Positions 50,641 through 63,679 of a stretch of DNA of 64,000 nucleotides are shown here, piece after piece. The position numbers were made by a program, and so were the translations under genes. The notes beneath the pieces were generated by a model. It was given only the letters and a program-made list of their open reading frames with translations. It did no database searches and was not told the DNA's origin. The stretch spans positions 1-64,000 of the forward strand of contig JANUSC010000368.1 of the NCBI GenBank assembly GCA_025200525.1. Direction: 5' to 3'. The DNA comes from Camellia lanceoleosa. Taxonomy: Eukaryota; Streptophyta; Magnoliopsida; Ericales; Theaceae. How positions within the stretch are numbered: position 1 is the first letter of the stretch; each line of letters opens with the position of its first letter.

Positions 50641-51903
50641 CTATAAGAGAGGGCCTCCCTCTCTTTTAGAGAGGTTGAAAAAAATTTGTCAAAGGAAAAG
50701 CACATATATCTCTCTATATCTCTACATTCTAGGCTGAGAGAGGGTGTTTTTTCTTGGCCTTTAACACCACTGGTGATTGCGCATGTTGTACTCGTTCCGA
50801 GGTTACGGAGTTTCGGCTGAGAGCCTTTCCTCCGTACCTCAGTACTCTTTTGTGCTTTGCCTCGATTTGCGAACCAGGTTCTGTTTTCTCTGCCCGAAGG
50901 GAGGGAGAGGTTTCGTAGACCATCTCTCAGTGGCCGTAGGCTACTTTTCGTTGTCGTAGACCACTGTTCCCGTTTGGAGACCACTTTCTGGTTTTCAGAG
51001 CCGTCGGTCATGCGCCTCGGTTCGGGACCGCTTAACATTCTCCGTTTGGCACAGTTTTTGGACAGCTTGAACCTTTTGAACCTTCGTTTTAGGTTCTTGA
51101 TTTTGAAACCTTATTTTAGCTTCTTGAGGAAGTTAAACCATATGGACCTTCGTTTTAGCTTCTTGAGGTAGCTTGAACTTTTGGAACCTTGGTTTTAGCT
51201 TTTTGAGGGCGCTTGGACGTTTTGAACCTTCGTTTTCGCTTCTTGACGGTTGAACCTTGAACCTTCGTTTTAGCTTCCTGAGGGAGCCTGAACCTTCTGA
51301 ACCTTCGTTTTAGCTTCTTGAGGGAGCTTGAGTCTTTTGAACCTTCGTTTTAGCCTCTTGAGAGAGCTTGAACCTTTTGAACCCCTGTTTTGGCTTCTTG
51401 AGGAAGCTTGAAATTTTGAACTTTTCAACCTTCGTTTTAGATTCTTGAGGAAGCTTGAACCTTTTGAACCCTGGTTTTAGCTTCTTGAGGAAGCTTGAAC
51501 CTTCTGAACCTTTGCTCTAGCTTCTCCGAGGAAGGTTGAACCTTTTGAACCCTGGTTTTAGCTTCTTGAGGAAGTTGAACCTTCTGAACCTTCGTTTTAG
51601 TTTCCTGAGGGAGCTTGAACCTTTTGAACCTTCGTTTTAAATTCTTGAGGGAGCTTGAACCTTTTGAACCTTTGTTGTAGCTTCTTGAGGGAGCTTGAAC
51701 CGTATGAACCCTTGTTTTGGCTTCTTGAGAAAGCTTGAACCTTTTGAACCTTCGTTTTAGCTTCTTGAGGAAGCTTGAACCTTTTGAACCTTCGTTTTAG
51801 CTTCTTGAGGAAGCTTGAACCTTTTGAACCTTTGCTCTAGCTTCTCTAAGAAGCTTGAACCTTTTGCTCTAGCTTCTCCAAGAAGCTTGAACCCTCTTGT
51901 TTC
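50641..51903. repeat. Satellite B unit 10 (1.26 kb, medium class)
   Basis: Core about 50641-51066, M-class. One marker monomer at about 51410. A monomer is shortened by deletion at 51090-51105 (TAGGTTCTTGATTTTGAAACC) and another near 51240-51260. Confidence 0.85.
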
Positions 51904-53792
51904 TCTATAAGAGAGGGCCTCCCTCTCCTTTAGAGAGGTTGAAGAAAATTTCTCTAAGGAAAAGCACATATATCTTTCTATATCTCTACATTCTAGGCTT
52001 AGAAAGGGTGTTTGTTCTTGGCCTTTAACACCACCGGTGATTGCGCATGTTATGCTCGTTCTGAGGTTACGGAGTTTCGGCTGAGAGCCTTACCTCCGGA
52101 CCTCGGGACTCTTTTGTGCTTTGCCTCGATTTGCGAACAGTCCTGTTTTTCTCCCCAAGGAGGAGAGGTTTCAGAGACCATCTCGATGGGTCAGGCTAAT
52201 TTTCGTGGTCGAGACCACTGCTCCTGCTGAGACCATTTTCGATTTTGAGCCGTCGATCGGCGCCTCGGGACCGCTTAACTTTCTCCGTTTGGCACGATTT
52301 TTGGACAAATTTTGAACCTTTTGACCCTTCGTTTTAGCATCTTGAGGAAGCTCGAACCTTTTGAACCCTTATTTTAGCTTCTTGAGGAAGTTAAACCTTC
52401 GTTTTAGCTTCTTCAGGGAGCTTGAACGTTTAGAACCTTGGTTTTAGCTTCTTGAGGGGTCTTGGATCTTTTGAACCTTTGTTTTAGCTTCTTGAGGGAG
52501 CTTGAACCATTTGAACCCTGGTTTTAGCTTCTTGACGAAGTTAAACCTTCTAAACCTTCGTTTTAGCTTCCTGAGGGAGCCTGAACCTTCGTTTTAGCTT
52601 CTTGAGGGAGCTTGAACCTTTTGAACCTTCCTTTTAGCCTCTTGAGGGAGCTTGGACCTTTTGAACCCCTGTTTTGGCTTCTTGAGGAAGCTTGAAATTT
52701 TGAACTTTTCAACCTTCGTTTTAGCTTCTTGAGGAAGTTTGAACATTTTGAACCCTGGTTTTAGCTTGTTGAGGAAGCTTGAACCTTCTGAACCTTTGCT
52801 CTAGCTTCTCCAAGGAAGCTTGAACCTTTTGAACCTTGGTTTTAGCTTCTTGAGGAAGTTGAACCTTCTGAACCTTCGTTTAGTTTCCTGAGGGAGCTTG
52901 AACCTTTTGAACCATTGTTTTAGCTTCTTGAGGAAGTTAAACCTTCTGGACCTTCGTTTTAGCTTCTTGAGGGAGCTTGAACCCTTTGAACCTTGGTTTT
53001 AGCTTCTTGAGGGCGTTTGGACCTTTTGAACCTTTGTTTTAGCTTCTTGAGGGAGCTTGAACCTTTTGAAACGTGGTTTGAGCTTCTTGACGAAGTTTAA
53101 CCTTCTGAACCTTCGTTTTAGCTTCCTGAGGGAGCCTGAACCTTCTGAACTTTCGTTTTAGCTTGTTGAGTGAGCTTGAACCTTTTGAACGTTCGTTTTA
53201 GCCTCTTGAGGGAGCTTGAACCTTTTGAACCCCTGTTTTGGCTTCTTGAGGAAGCTTGAAATTTTAAACTTTTCAACCATTGTTTTAGCTTCTTGAGGAA
53301 GCTTGAACCTTTTGAACCCTGGTTTTAGCTTCTTCAGGAAGCTTGAACCTTCTGAACATTTGCTCTTGCTTCTCCGAGGAAACTTGAACCTTTCGAACCC
53401 TGGTTTTAGCTTCGTGAGGAAGTTGAACCTTCTGAACCTTCATTTTAGTTTCTTGAGGGAGCTTGAACCTTTTGAACCTTCATTTTAGCTTCTTGAGGGA
53501 GCTTGAACCTTTTGAACCTTCATTTTAGCTTCTTGAGGGACCTTGAACCTTTTGAACCCTTGTTTTCGCTTCTTGAGGAAGTTTGAACCTTTTGAACCTT
53601 CGTTTTAGCTTCTTGAGGAAGCTTGAACCTTTTGAACTTTTGCTCTAGCTTCTCCAAGAAGCTTGAAACTTTTGAACCGTTGCTCTAGCTTCTCCAAGAA
53701 GCTTGAAACTTTTGAACCGTTGCTCTAGCTTCTCTAAGAAGCTTGAACCTTTTGCTCTAGCTTCTCCAAGAAGCTTGAACCCTCTTATTTCT
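51904..53792. repeat. Satellite B unit 11 (1.89 kb, long class)
   Basis: Core about 51904-52310, L-class (GGCTAATTTTCGTGGTC) with deletions. Marker monomers at about 52693 and 53259, 566 bp apart. Closes the second clear S-M-L super-unit (49583-53792). Confidence 0.85.
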
Positions 53793-54920
53793 CTATAAGA
53801 GAGGGCCTCCCTCCTTTTAGAGAGGTTGAAAAAATTTGTCTAAGGAAAAGCACATATCTCTCTATATCTCTACATTCTAGGCTTAGAGAGGGTGTTTGTT
53901 CTTGGCCTTTAACACCACCGTGATTGGCATGTTGTGCTGCTCGTTTCCGAGTTTTCGAGTCCGAGAGCCTTACCTCCTGACCTCGACTCTTTGTGCTTTG
54001 CCTCGATTTGCGAACCAGTTCTCTTTTCTCCCGAGGGAGAGGTTTCAGACCATCTCTCAGGGTCAGGGCTTTTCGTGGTCGAGACCACTGCTCCCGCTTG
54101 GAGACCATTTTCTAGTTTTTTGAGCCGCTTGGTCAGGCGCCTCGGTTCGATCACTCTTAACTTTCTCCGTTTGGCACGATTTTTGGACAGCTTGAATTTT
54201 TTGGACCTTCATTTTAGCTTCTTGAGGAAACTTGATCCTTTTGAGCCCCTATTTTAGCTTCTTGAGGAAGTTAAACCTTCTGGACCTTCGTTTTAGATTC
54301 TTGAGGAAGCTTGAACCTTTTGAACCCTGGTTTTAGCTTCTTGAGGAAGCTGGAACCTTCTGAACCTTTGCTCTAGCTTCTCCGAGGAAGCTTGAACCTT
54401 TTGAACCCTGGTTTTAGCTTCTTGAGGAAGCTGGAACCTTCTGAACCTTTGCTCTAGCTTCTCCGAGGAAGCTTGAACCTTTTGAACCCTGGTTTTAGCT
54501 TCTTGAGGAAGTTGAACCTTCTGAACCTTCGTTTTAGTTTCCTGAGGGAGCTTGAACCTTTTGAACCTTCGTTTTAGCTTCTTGAGGAAGCTTGAACCTT
54601 TTGAACCTTCGTTTTCGCGTCTTGAGAGAGCTTGAACCTTTTGAACCCCGGTTTTGGCTTCTTGAGGAAGCTTGAAATTTTCAACTTTTCAACCTCCGTT
54701 TTAGATTCTTGAGGAAGCTTGAACCTTTTGAACCCTGGTTTTAGCTTCTTGAGGGGGCTAAAACCTTTTGAACCTTTGCTCTAGCTTCTCCAAGTAGCTT
54801 GAACCCTTTGCTCTAGCTTCTCCAAGAAGTTTGAAACTTTTGAACTTTTGCTCTAGCTTCTCTAAGAAGCTTGAACCTTTTGCTGTAGCTTCTCCAAGAA
54901 GCTTGAACCCTCTTGTTTCT
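53793..54920. repeat. Satellite B unit 12 (1.13 kb)
   Basis: Core about 53793-54192, heavily altered in its GC-rich part. One marker monomer at about 54673. From here to the right end all complete units carry exactly one marker. Confidence 0.83.
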
Positions 54921-56268
54921 CTATAAGAGAGGGCCTCCCTCTCTTTTAGAGAGGTTGGAAAAAATTTGTCTAAGGAAAAGCACATATATCTCTCTATATC
55001 TCTACATTCTAGGCTTAGAGAGGGTGTTTGTTCTTGGCCTTTAACGCCACCGTTGATTGCGCATGTTGTGCCGGTTCTGAGGTTACGGAGTTTCTACCGA
55101 GAGCCTTACCTCCTGACCTCGACTCTTTTGTGCTTTGCCTCGATTTATAACCAGTTCTGCTTTTCTCCCCGAAGGAGGAGAGGTTTCAGAGACCATCTCT
55201 CAAGGGTCAGGCTACTTTTCGTGGTCGAGACCACTGCTCTGCTTGAGACCATTTTCGATTTTGAGAGCTTCGGTCAGGCGCCTGTTCGACCGCTTAACTT
55301 TCTCCGCTTGGCACGTTTTGACAATTTTGAACCTTTTGAACCTTCGCTTTAGCTTCTTGAGGAAGCTTGAACCTTTTGAACCCTTATTTTAGCTTCTTGA
55401 GGAAGTTAAACCTTCAACCTTCGCTTTAGCTTCTTGAGGAGCTTGAACCTTTGAACCTTGGTTTTAGCTTCTTGAGGGCGCTTGACCTTTTGAACCTTCG
55501 CTTTAGCTTCTTGAGGAGCTTGAACCTTGAACCCTGGTTTTAGCTTCTTGACGGTTGAACCTTCTGAACCTTCGCTTTAGCTTCCGAGGAGCCCGAACCT
55601 TGAACCTTCGTTTAGCTTCTTGAGGAGCTTGAACCTTTGAACCTTCGCTTTAGCCTCTTGAGGAGCTTGAACCTTGAACCTGCTTTGGCTTCTTGAGGAA
55701 GCTTGAAATTTTGAACTTTTCAACCTTCGTCTTAGCTTCTTGAGGTAGCTTGAACCTTTTGAACCCAGGTTTTAGCTTCTTGAGGAAGTTTGAACCTTCT
55801 GTACCTTTGCTCTAGCTTTTCCGAGGAAGCTTGAACCTTTTGTACCCCGGGCTTTAGCTTCTTGAGGAAGTTGAACCTTCTGAACCTTCGTTTTAGTTTC
55901 TTGAGGGAGGTTGAACCTTTTGAACCTTCGCTTTAGCTTCTTGAGGAAGCATGAACCTTTTGAACCTTTGCTCTAGCTTCTCCGAGGAAGCATGAACCTT
56001 TGAACCCTTGTTTTGGCTTCTTGAGGAAGCTTGAACCTTTTGAACCTTTGTTTTAGCTTCTTGAGGAAGCTTGAACCTTTGAACCTTCGCTTTAGCTTCT
56101 TGAGGAAGCTTGAACCTTTGAACCTTTGCTCTAGCTTCTCCAAGAAGCTTGAACCTTTGCTCTAGCTTCTCCAAGAAGCTTGAAACTTTTGAACCTTTGC
56201 TCTAGCTTTTCTAAGAAGCTTGAACCTTTGCTCTAGCTTCTCCAAGAAGCTTGAACCCTCTTGTTTCT
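54921..56268. repeat. Satellite B unit 13 (1.35 kb)
   Basis: Core about 54921-55328. One marker at about 55703. Many monomers read CTTCGCTTTAGC in place of CTTCGTTTTAGC, and many are shortened (CTTGAGGAGCTTGAACC), the start of a pattern that dominates the right end. Confidence 0.83.
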
Positions 56269-57577
56269 CTATAAGAGGGCCTCCTCTCCTTTAGAGAGGT
56301 TGAAAAATTTGTCTAAGGACATGCACATATCTCTCTATATCTCTACATTCTAGGCTTAGAGAGGGTGTTTGTTCTTGGCCTTTAACACCACCGGTGATTG
56401 CGCATGTTGTGCTTGTTCTGAGGTTACGGAGTTTCGGCTGAGAGCCTTACCTCCGGACCTCGGGACTCTTTTGTGCTTTGCCTCGATTTGCGAACCAGAT
56501 TCTATTTTCTCCCTCAAGGAGGGAGAGGTTTCAGAGACCATCTCTCAAGGGTCAGAGGCTACTTTTCGTGGTCGAGACCACTGCTCCTGCTTGAGACCAT
56601 TTTTCGGTTTTCGAGCCGCTGGTCATGCGCCTCGGTTCGGGACCGCTTAACTTTCTCCGCTTGGCACGGTTTTTGACAAATTTTGAACCTTGTGAACCTT
56701 CGTTTTAGCTCCTTGAGGAAGCTTGAACCTTGAACCCTTATTTTAGCTTCTTGAGGAAGTTAAACCTTCTGAACCTTCGTTTTAGCTTCTTGAGGGAGCC
56801 TGAACCTTTTGAACCTTGGTTTTAGCTTCTTGAGGGAGCTTGAACCTTGAACCTTGGTTTTAGCTTCTTGAGGGCGCTTGGACCTTTTGATCCTTCGCTT
56901 CAGCTTCTTGAGGGAGCTTGAACCTTTTGAACCCTGGTTTTAGCTTCTTGACGGTTGAACCTTTCAACCTTCGCTTTAGCTTCCCGAGGAGCCCGAACCT
57001 TTGAACCTTCGCTTTTAGCTTCTTGAGGAGCTTGAACCTTTGAACCTTCGCTTTAGCCTCTTGAGGAGCTTGAACCTTGAACCCCTGCTTTTGGCTTCTT
57101 GAGGAAGCTTGAAATTTTGAACTTTTCAACCTTCGCTTTAGCTTCTTGAGGAAGCTTGAACCTTTGAACCCCGGTTTTAGCTTCTTGAGGAAGCTTGAAC
57201 CTTGAACCTTCGCTTTAGCTTTCCGAGGAGCTTGAACCTTTGAACCTTCGTTTAGCTTCTTGAGGAGCTTGAACCTTTTGAACCTTCGCTTTAGCTTCTT
57301 GAGGAGCTTGAACCTTTGAACCTTGTTTTGGCTTCTTGAGGAAGCTTGAACCTTTTGAACCTTCGCTTTAGCTTCTTGAGGAAGCTTGAACCTTTGAACC
57401 TTCGTTTTAGCTTCTCCAAGAAGGTTGAACCTTTTGAACCTTTGCTCTAGCTTCTCCAAGAAGCTTGAACCTGTGCTCTAGCTTCTCCAAGAAGGTTGAA
57501 CCTTTTGCTCTAGCTTCTCCAAGAAGGTTGAACCTTTTGCTCTAGCTTCTCCAAGAAGCTTGAACCCTCTTGTTTCT
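56269..57577. repeat. Satellite B unit 14 (1.31 kb)
   Basis: Core about 56269-56682; both hairpin arms are shortened (TATAAGAGGGCCTCCTCTCC). One marker at about 57111. Many shortened monomers. Confidence 0.83.
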
Positions 57578-58919
57578 CTATAAGAGAGGGCCTCCCTCTC
57601 CTTTAGAGAGGTTGAAAAAATTTGTCTAAGGAAAAGCACATATATCTCTATATCTCTACATTCTAGGCTTAGAGGGTGTTTGTTCTGGCCTTTAACACCA
57701 CCGCTGATTGCGCATGTTGTGCTCGTTGAGAGGTTACAGACTTTCAGCTAAGAGCCTTACATCTGGACCTCGGGACACTTTTGCGCTTTGCCACGATTTG
57801 CAACCCAGTTCTGCTTTTCTCTCCCGAAGGGAGGGAGGTTTCAGAGACCATCTCTCGCTGGTCAGGCTACTTTTCGTGGTCGAGACCACCTCCCTTTTGA
57901 GACCATTTTTCGGTTTTGAGCTCGCTTGTCGGCGCCTGTCGGGACCGCTTAACTTTCTCGCTTGGCTTGGTTTTTGGACAAATTTTGAACCTTTTGAACC
58001 TTCGTTTTAGCTTCTTGAGGAAGCTTGAACCTTTGAACCCTTATTTTAGCTTCTTGAGGAAGTTAAACCTTCAACCTTCGCTTTAGCTTCTTGAGGAGCT
58101 TGAACCTTTTGAACCTTGGTTTTAGCTTCTTGAGGGCGCTTGGACCTTTGAACCTTCGCTTTAGCTTCTTGAGGAGCTTGAACCTTGAACCCCGGTTTTA
58201 GCTTCTTGACGGTTGAACCTTCAACCTTCGCTTTAGCTTCCCGAGGAGCCTCGAACCTTTTGAACCTTCGCTTTAGCTTCTTGAGGAGCTTGAACCTTGA
58301 ACCTTCGCTTTAGCCTCTTGAGGAGCTTGAACCTTGAACCCTGTTTTGGCTTCTTGAGGAAGCTTGAAATTTTGAACTTTTCAACCTTCGCTTTAGCTTC
58401 TTGAGGAAGCTTGAACCTTTTGAACCTTCGTTTTAGCTTCTTGAGGAAACTTGAACCTTTGCTCTAGCTTCTCCGAGGAAGCTTGAACCTTTTGAACCCT
58501 GGTTTTAGCTTCTTGAGGAAGTTGAACCTTCAACCTTCGCTTTAGTTTCGAGGAAGTTGAACCTTCTGAACCTTCGTTTTAGTTTCCTGAGGGAGCTTGG
58601 ACCTTTTGAACCATCGTTTTAGCTTCTTGAGGGAGCTTGAACCTTTCGAACCCCTGTTTTGGCTTCTTGAGGAAGCTTGAACCTTTTGAACCTTCGTTTT
58701 AGCTTCTTGAGGAAGCTTGAACCTTTTCAACCTTCGTTTTAGCTTCTTGAGGAAGCTTGAACCTTTTGAACCTTTGCTCTAGCTTCTCCAAGAAGCTTGA
58801 ACCCTTTGCTCTAGCTTCTCCAAGAAGCTTGAAACTTTTGAACCTTTTGCTCTAGCTTCTCTAAGAAGCTTGAACCTTTTGCTCTAGCTTCTCCAAGAAG
58901 CTTGAACCCTCTTGTTTCT
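57578..58919. repeat. Satellite B unit 15 (1.34 kb)
   Basis: Core about 57578-57985 with unusual substitutions in 57720-57800 (GGTTACAGACTTTCAGC). One marker at about 58364. Confidence 0.83.
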
Positions 58920-60033
58920 CTATAAGAGAGGGCCTCCCTCTCCTTTAGAGAGGTTGAAAAAAATTTGTCTAAGGAAAAGCACATATATCTCTCTATATCT
59001 CTACATTCTAGGCTTAGGGAGGGTGTGTGATCTAGGCCTTTAACACCACCTGATTGATTGCGCATGTTGTGCTCGAGGTTACGAGTTTCGGCCGAGAGCC
59101 TTACCTCCGACCTCGGACTCTTTGTGCTTTGCCTCGATTTGCAAACCAGTTCTGCTTTCTCTCCGAGGAGGGAGAGGTTTCAGAGACCATCTCTCGGGTC
59201 AGGCTACTTTCGTGGTCGAGACCACTGCTCCTGCTTGAGACCATTTTTCGATTTTCGAGCTTGGTCAGGCGCCTCGGTTCGACCGCTTAACTTTCTCCGC
59301 TTGGCACGGTTTTGGACAGCTTGAACCTTTTGAACCTTGAACCTTTTGAACCTTCGTTTAGCTTCTTGAGGAAGCTTGAACCTTTTGAACCCTTATTTTA
59401 GCTTCTTGAGGAAGTTAAACCTTGAACCTTCGCTTTAGCTTCTTGAGGGAGCTTGGACCTTATGAACCTTGGTTTTAGCTTCTTGTGGGAGCTTGAACCT
59501 CTCGAACCGTCGCTTTAGCTTCTTGAGGAGCTTGAACCTTGAACCCCTGGTTTTAGCTTCTTGACGAAGCTTGAACCTTCAACCTTCGCTTTAGCTTCCC
59601 GAGGAGCTTGAACCTTGAACCTTCGCTTTAGCTTCTTGAGGGAGCTTGAACCTTTTGAACCTTCGCTTTAGCCTCTTGAGGGAGCTTTAACCTTTTGAAC
59701 CCCTGTTTTGGCTTCTTGAGGAAGCTTGAAATTTTGAACCTTCCCTTTAGCTGCTTGAGGGAGCGTGAACCTTCTGAACCTTCGTTCTAGCTTCTTGAGG
59801 AAGCTTGAACCTTTGAACCTTCGCTTAGCTTCGAGGAAGCTTGAACCTTTTGAACCTTCGCTTTAGCTTTTTGAGGAAGCTTGAACCTTTTGAACCTTGC
59901 TTCTCCAACAAGCTTGAACCTTTGCTCTAGCTTCTCCAAGAAGCTTGAAACTTTTGAACCTTTGCTCTAGCTTCTCTAAGAAGCTTGAACCTTTTGCTCT
60001 AGCTTCTCCAAAAAGCTTGAACCTCTTGTTTCT
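58920..60033. repeat. Satellite B unit 16 (1.11 kb)
   Basis: Core about 58920-59320, with GGGTGTGTGATCTAGGCC in place of the usual GGGTGTTTGTTCTTGGCC. The marker at about 59729 is partial (GAAATTTTGAACCTTCCC). Confidence 0.82.
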
Positions 60034-61039
60034 CTATAAGAGGGCCTCCTCTCCTTTAGAGAGGTTGAAAAATTTGTCTAAGGAAAAGCACATATCTCTA
60101 TATCTCTACATTCTAGGCTTAGAGAGGGTGTTTGTTCTGGCCTTTAACACCACCGGTGATTAGCTTGTTGCCTGCTTGAACCTTTTGAACCCTTATTTTA
60201 GCTTCTTGAGGAGCTTGAACCTTTTGAACCTTCGCTTTTAGCTTCTTGAGGAGCTTGAACCTTTGAACCTTTGGTTTTAGCTTCTTGAGGGAGCTTGAAC
60301 CTTTTGAACCTTCGCTTTAGCTTCTTGAGGGAGCTTGAACCTTGAACCCCGGTTTTAGCTTCTTGACGAAGTTGAACCTTCGAACCTTCGCTTTAGCTTC
60401 CCGAGGAGCCCGAACCTTGAACCTTCGCTTTAGCTTCTTGAGGAGCTTGAACCTTTGAACCTTCGCTTTAGCCTCTTGAGGAGCTTGAACCTTGAACCCC
60501 TGTTTTGCTTCTTGAGGAAGCTTGAAATTTTGAACTTTTCAACCTTCGCTTTAGCTTTTGAGGAAGCTTGAACCTTTTGAACCTTCGTTTTAGCTTCTTG
60601 AGGAAGCTTGAACCTTGAACCTTTGCTCTAGCTTCTCGAGGAAGCTTGAACCTTTGAACCCCGGTTTTAGCTTCTTGAGGAAGTTGAACCTTCAACCTTC
60701 GCTTTAGTTTCCCGAGGAGCTTGAACCTTTGAACCTTGAACCTTCGCTTTAGCTTCTTGAGGAGCTTGAACCTTGAACCTTGTTTTGGCTTCTTGAGGAA
60801 GCTTGAACCTTTTGAACCTTCGCTTTAGCTTCTTGAGGAAGCTTGAACCTTTGAACCTTCGCTTTAGCTTCTTGAGGAAGCTTGAACCTTTTGAACCTTT
60901 GCTCTAGCTTCTCCAAGAAGCTTGAACCTTTGCTCTTGTTTCTCTTAGAAGCTTGGAGCTTTTGAACCTTTGCTCTAGCTTCTAAGAAGCTTGAACCTTT
61001 TGCTCTAGCTTCTCCAAGAAGCTTGAACCTCTTGTTTCT
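60034..61039. repeat. Satellite B unit 17 (1.01 kb, truncated core)
   Basis: The core runs only from 60034 to about 60172. After CACCACCGGTGATTAGC the sequence reads TTGTTGCCTGCTTGAACC and goes straight into 40-bp monomers, so roughly 270 bp of the GC-rich core is deleted. The TATA box and leader are kept. One marker at about 60522. Confidence 0.85.
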
Positions 61040-62328
61040 CTATAAGAGAGGGCCTCCCTCTCCTCTAGAGAGGTTGGAAAAAATTTGGCTAAGGAAAAAC
61101 ACATATATCTCTCTACATCTCTACATTCTAGGCTAAGAGAGGGTGTTTGTTCTTGGCCTTTATCACCATCGGTGATTGCGCATGGTGTGCTCGTTCTGAG
61201 GTTACGGAGTTTCGGCTGAGAGCCTTACTTCCAGACCTCGGGACTCTTTTGTGCTTTGCCTCGATTTGCGAACCAGTTCTGCTTTTCTCCCAAGGGAGGA
61301 GAGGTTTCAGAGACCATCTCTCGGGTCAGGCTACTTTTCGTGGTCGAGACCACTGCTCCTGCTTTGAGACCATTTTTCGATTTCGAGCCGCTTGGTCAGG
61401 CGCCTCGGTTCGACCGCTTAACTTTCTCCGCTTGGCACTTTTTGGACAAATTTTGAACCTTTTGAACCTTCGTTTTAGCTTCTTGAGGAAGCTTGAACCT
61501 TTTGAACCGTTATTTTAGCTTCTTGAGGAAGTTAAACCTTCTCAACCTTCGTTTTAGCTTCTTGAGGGAGCTTGAACCTTTTGAACTTTGATTTTAGCTT
61601 CTTGAGGGCGCTTGGACCTTTTGAACTTTCGTTTTAGCTTCTTGAGGGAGCTTGAACCTTTTGAACCCTGGTTTTAGCTTCTTGACGAAGTTGAACCTTC
61701 AACCTTCGCTTTAGCTTCCCGAGGAGCTCGAACCTTGAACCTTCGCTTTAGCTTCTTGAGGAGCTTGAACCTTTGAACCTTCGCTTTAGCCTCTTGAGGA
61801 GCTTGAACCTTTTGAACCCCTGCTTTTGGCTTGAGGAAGCTTGAAATTTTGAACTTTTCAACCTTCATTTTAGCTTCTTGAGGAAGCTTGAACCTTTGAA
61901 CCTTTGCTTTAGCTTCTTGAGGAAGCTTGAACCTTTGAACCTCGGTTTTAGCTTCTTGAGGAAGTTGAACCTTGAACCTTCGCTTTAGTTTCGAGGGAGC
62001 TTGAACCTTGAACCTTTTGAACCTTCGCTTTAGCTTCTTGAGGGAGCTTGAACCTTGTGGACCCTTGTCTTAGCTTCCTGAGGGAGCCTGAACCTTTTGA
62101 ACCTTCGTTTTAGCTTCTTGAGGAAGCTTGAACCTTTTGAACCTTCGTTTTAGCTTCTTGAGGAAGCTTGAACCTTTTGAACCTTTGCTCTAGCTTCTCC
62201 AAGAAGCTTGAACCCTTTGCTCTAGCTTCTCCAAGAAGCTTGAAACTTTTGAACCTTTGCTCTAGCTTCTCTAAGAAGCTTGAACCTTTTGCTCTAGCTT
62301 CTCCAAGAAGCTTGAACCTCTTGTTTCT
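61040..62328. repeat. Satellite B unit 18 (1.29 kb)
   Basis: Core about 61040-61453. One marker at about 61842. The CT leader has a C in CTCTCTACATCTCTACATTC where other copies read CTATATCTC. Confidence 0.83.
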
Positions 62329-63679
62329 CTATAAGAGAGGGCCTCCCTCTCCTTTAGAGAGGTTGAAAAAAATTTGTCTAAGGAAAAGCACATATATCTC
62401 TCTATATCTCTACATTCTAGGCTTAGAGGGGGTGTTTGTTCTTGGCCTTTAACACCACCGGTGATTGCGCATGTTGTGCTCGTTCTGAGGTTACGGAGTT
62501 TCGGCTGAGAGCCTTACCTCCGGACCTCTTGACTCTTTTGTGCTTTGCCTCGATCTGCGAACCAGGTTCTGTTTTCTCTCCCCGAAGGGAGGGAGAGGTT
62601 TCATTGACCATCTCAAGGGTCAGGCTACTTTTCGTGGTCGAGACCACTGCTCCTGCTTGAGACCATTTTTCGATTTTCGAGCTGCTGGTCAGGCGCCTCG
62701 TTCGGGATCGCTTAACTTTCTCCGCTTTGGCACGGTTTTTGGACAAATTTTGAACCTTTTGAACCTTCGCTTTAGCTTCTTGAGGAAGCTTGAACCTTTT
62801 GAACCCTTATTTTAGCTTCTTGAGGAAGTTAAACCTTCGAACCTTCGCTTTAGCTTGAGGAGCTTGAACCTTGAACCTTGGTTTTAGCTTCTTGAGGGCG
62901 CTTGGACCTTTGAACCTTCGCTTTAGCTTCTTGAGGAGCTTGAACCTTGAACCCCGTTTTAGCTTCTGACGGTTGAACCTTCAACCTTCGCTTTAGCTTC
63001 CCGAGGAGCCTCAACCTTTGAACCTTCGCTTTAGCTTCTTGAGGAGCTTGAACCTTGAACCTTCGTTTTAGCCTCTTGAGGAGCTTGAACCTTGAACCCC
63101 TATTTTGGCTTCTTGAGGAAGCTTGAAATTTTGAACTTTTCAACCTTCGCTTTAGCTTGAGGAAGCTTGAACCTTGAACCTTCGTTTTAGCTTCTTGAGG
63201 AAGCTTGAACCTTGAACCTTTGCTCTAGCTTCTCGAGGAAGCTTGAACCTTTTGAACCCCGGTTTTAGCTTCTTGAGGAAGTTGAACCTTCGAACCTTCG
63301 CTTTAGTTTCCCGAGGAGCTTGAACCTTTGAACCTTCGTTTTAGTTTCTTGAGGGAGCTTGAACCTTTTGAACCTTCGTTTTAGCTTCTTGAGGGAGCTT
63401 GAACCTTTTGAACCTTCGTTTTGGCTTCTTGAGGAAGCTTGAACCTTTTGAACCCTTGTTTTGGCTTCTTGAGGAAGCTTGAACCTTTTGAACCTTCGTT
63501 TTAGCTTCTTGAGGAAGCTTGAACGTTTTGAACCTTTGTCTAGCTTCTCCAAGAAGCTTGAACCCTTTGCTCTAGCTTCTCCAAGAAGCTTGAAACTTTT
63601 GAACCTTTGGTCTAGCTTCTCTAAGAAGCTTGAACCTTTTGCTCTAGCTTCTCCAAGAAGCTTGAACCCTCTTGTTTCT
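62329..63679. repeat. Satellite B unit 19 (1.35 kb)
   Basis: Core about 62329-62751. One marker at about 63123. Strong monomer shortening between 62840 and 63230, less so after 63330, where 40-bp monomers are again complete. Confidence 0.83.

Larger units (their letters stand above)
49583..53792. repeat. Satellite B super-unit S-M-L, copy 2 (4.21 kb)
   Basis: Units 9 (S), 10 (M) and 11 (L). The intervening block 46608-49582 (2.98 kb) is S followed by the M/L hybrid, that is, a super-unit that lost about one unit. Confidence 0.7.
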
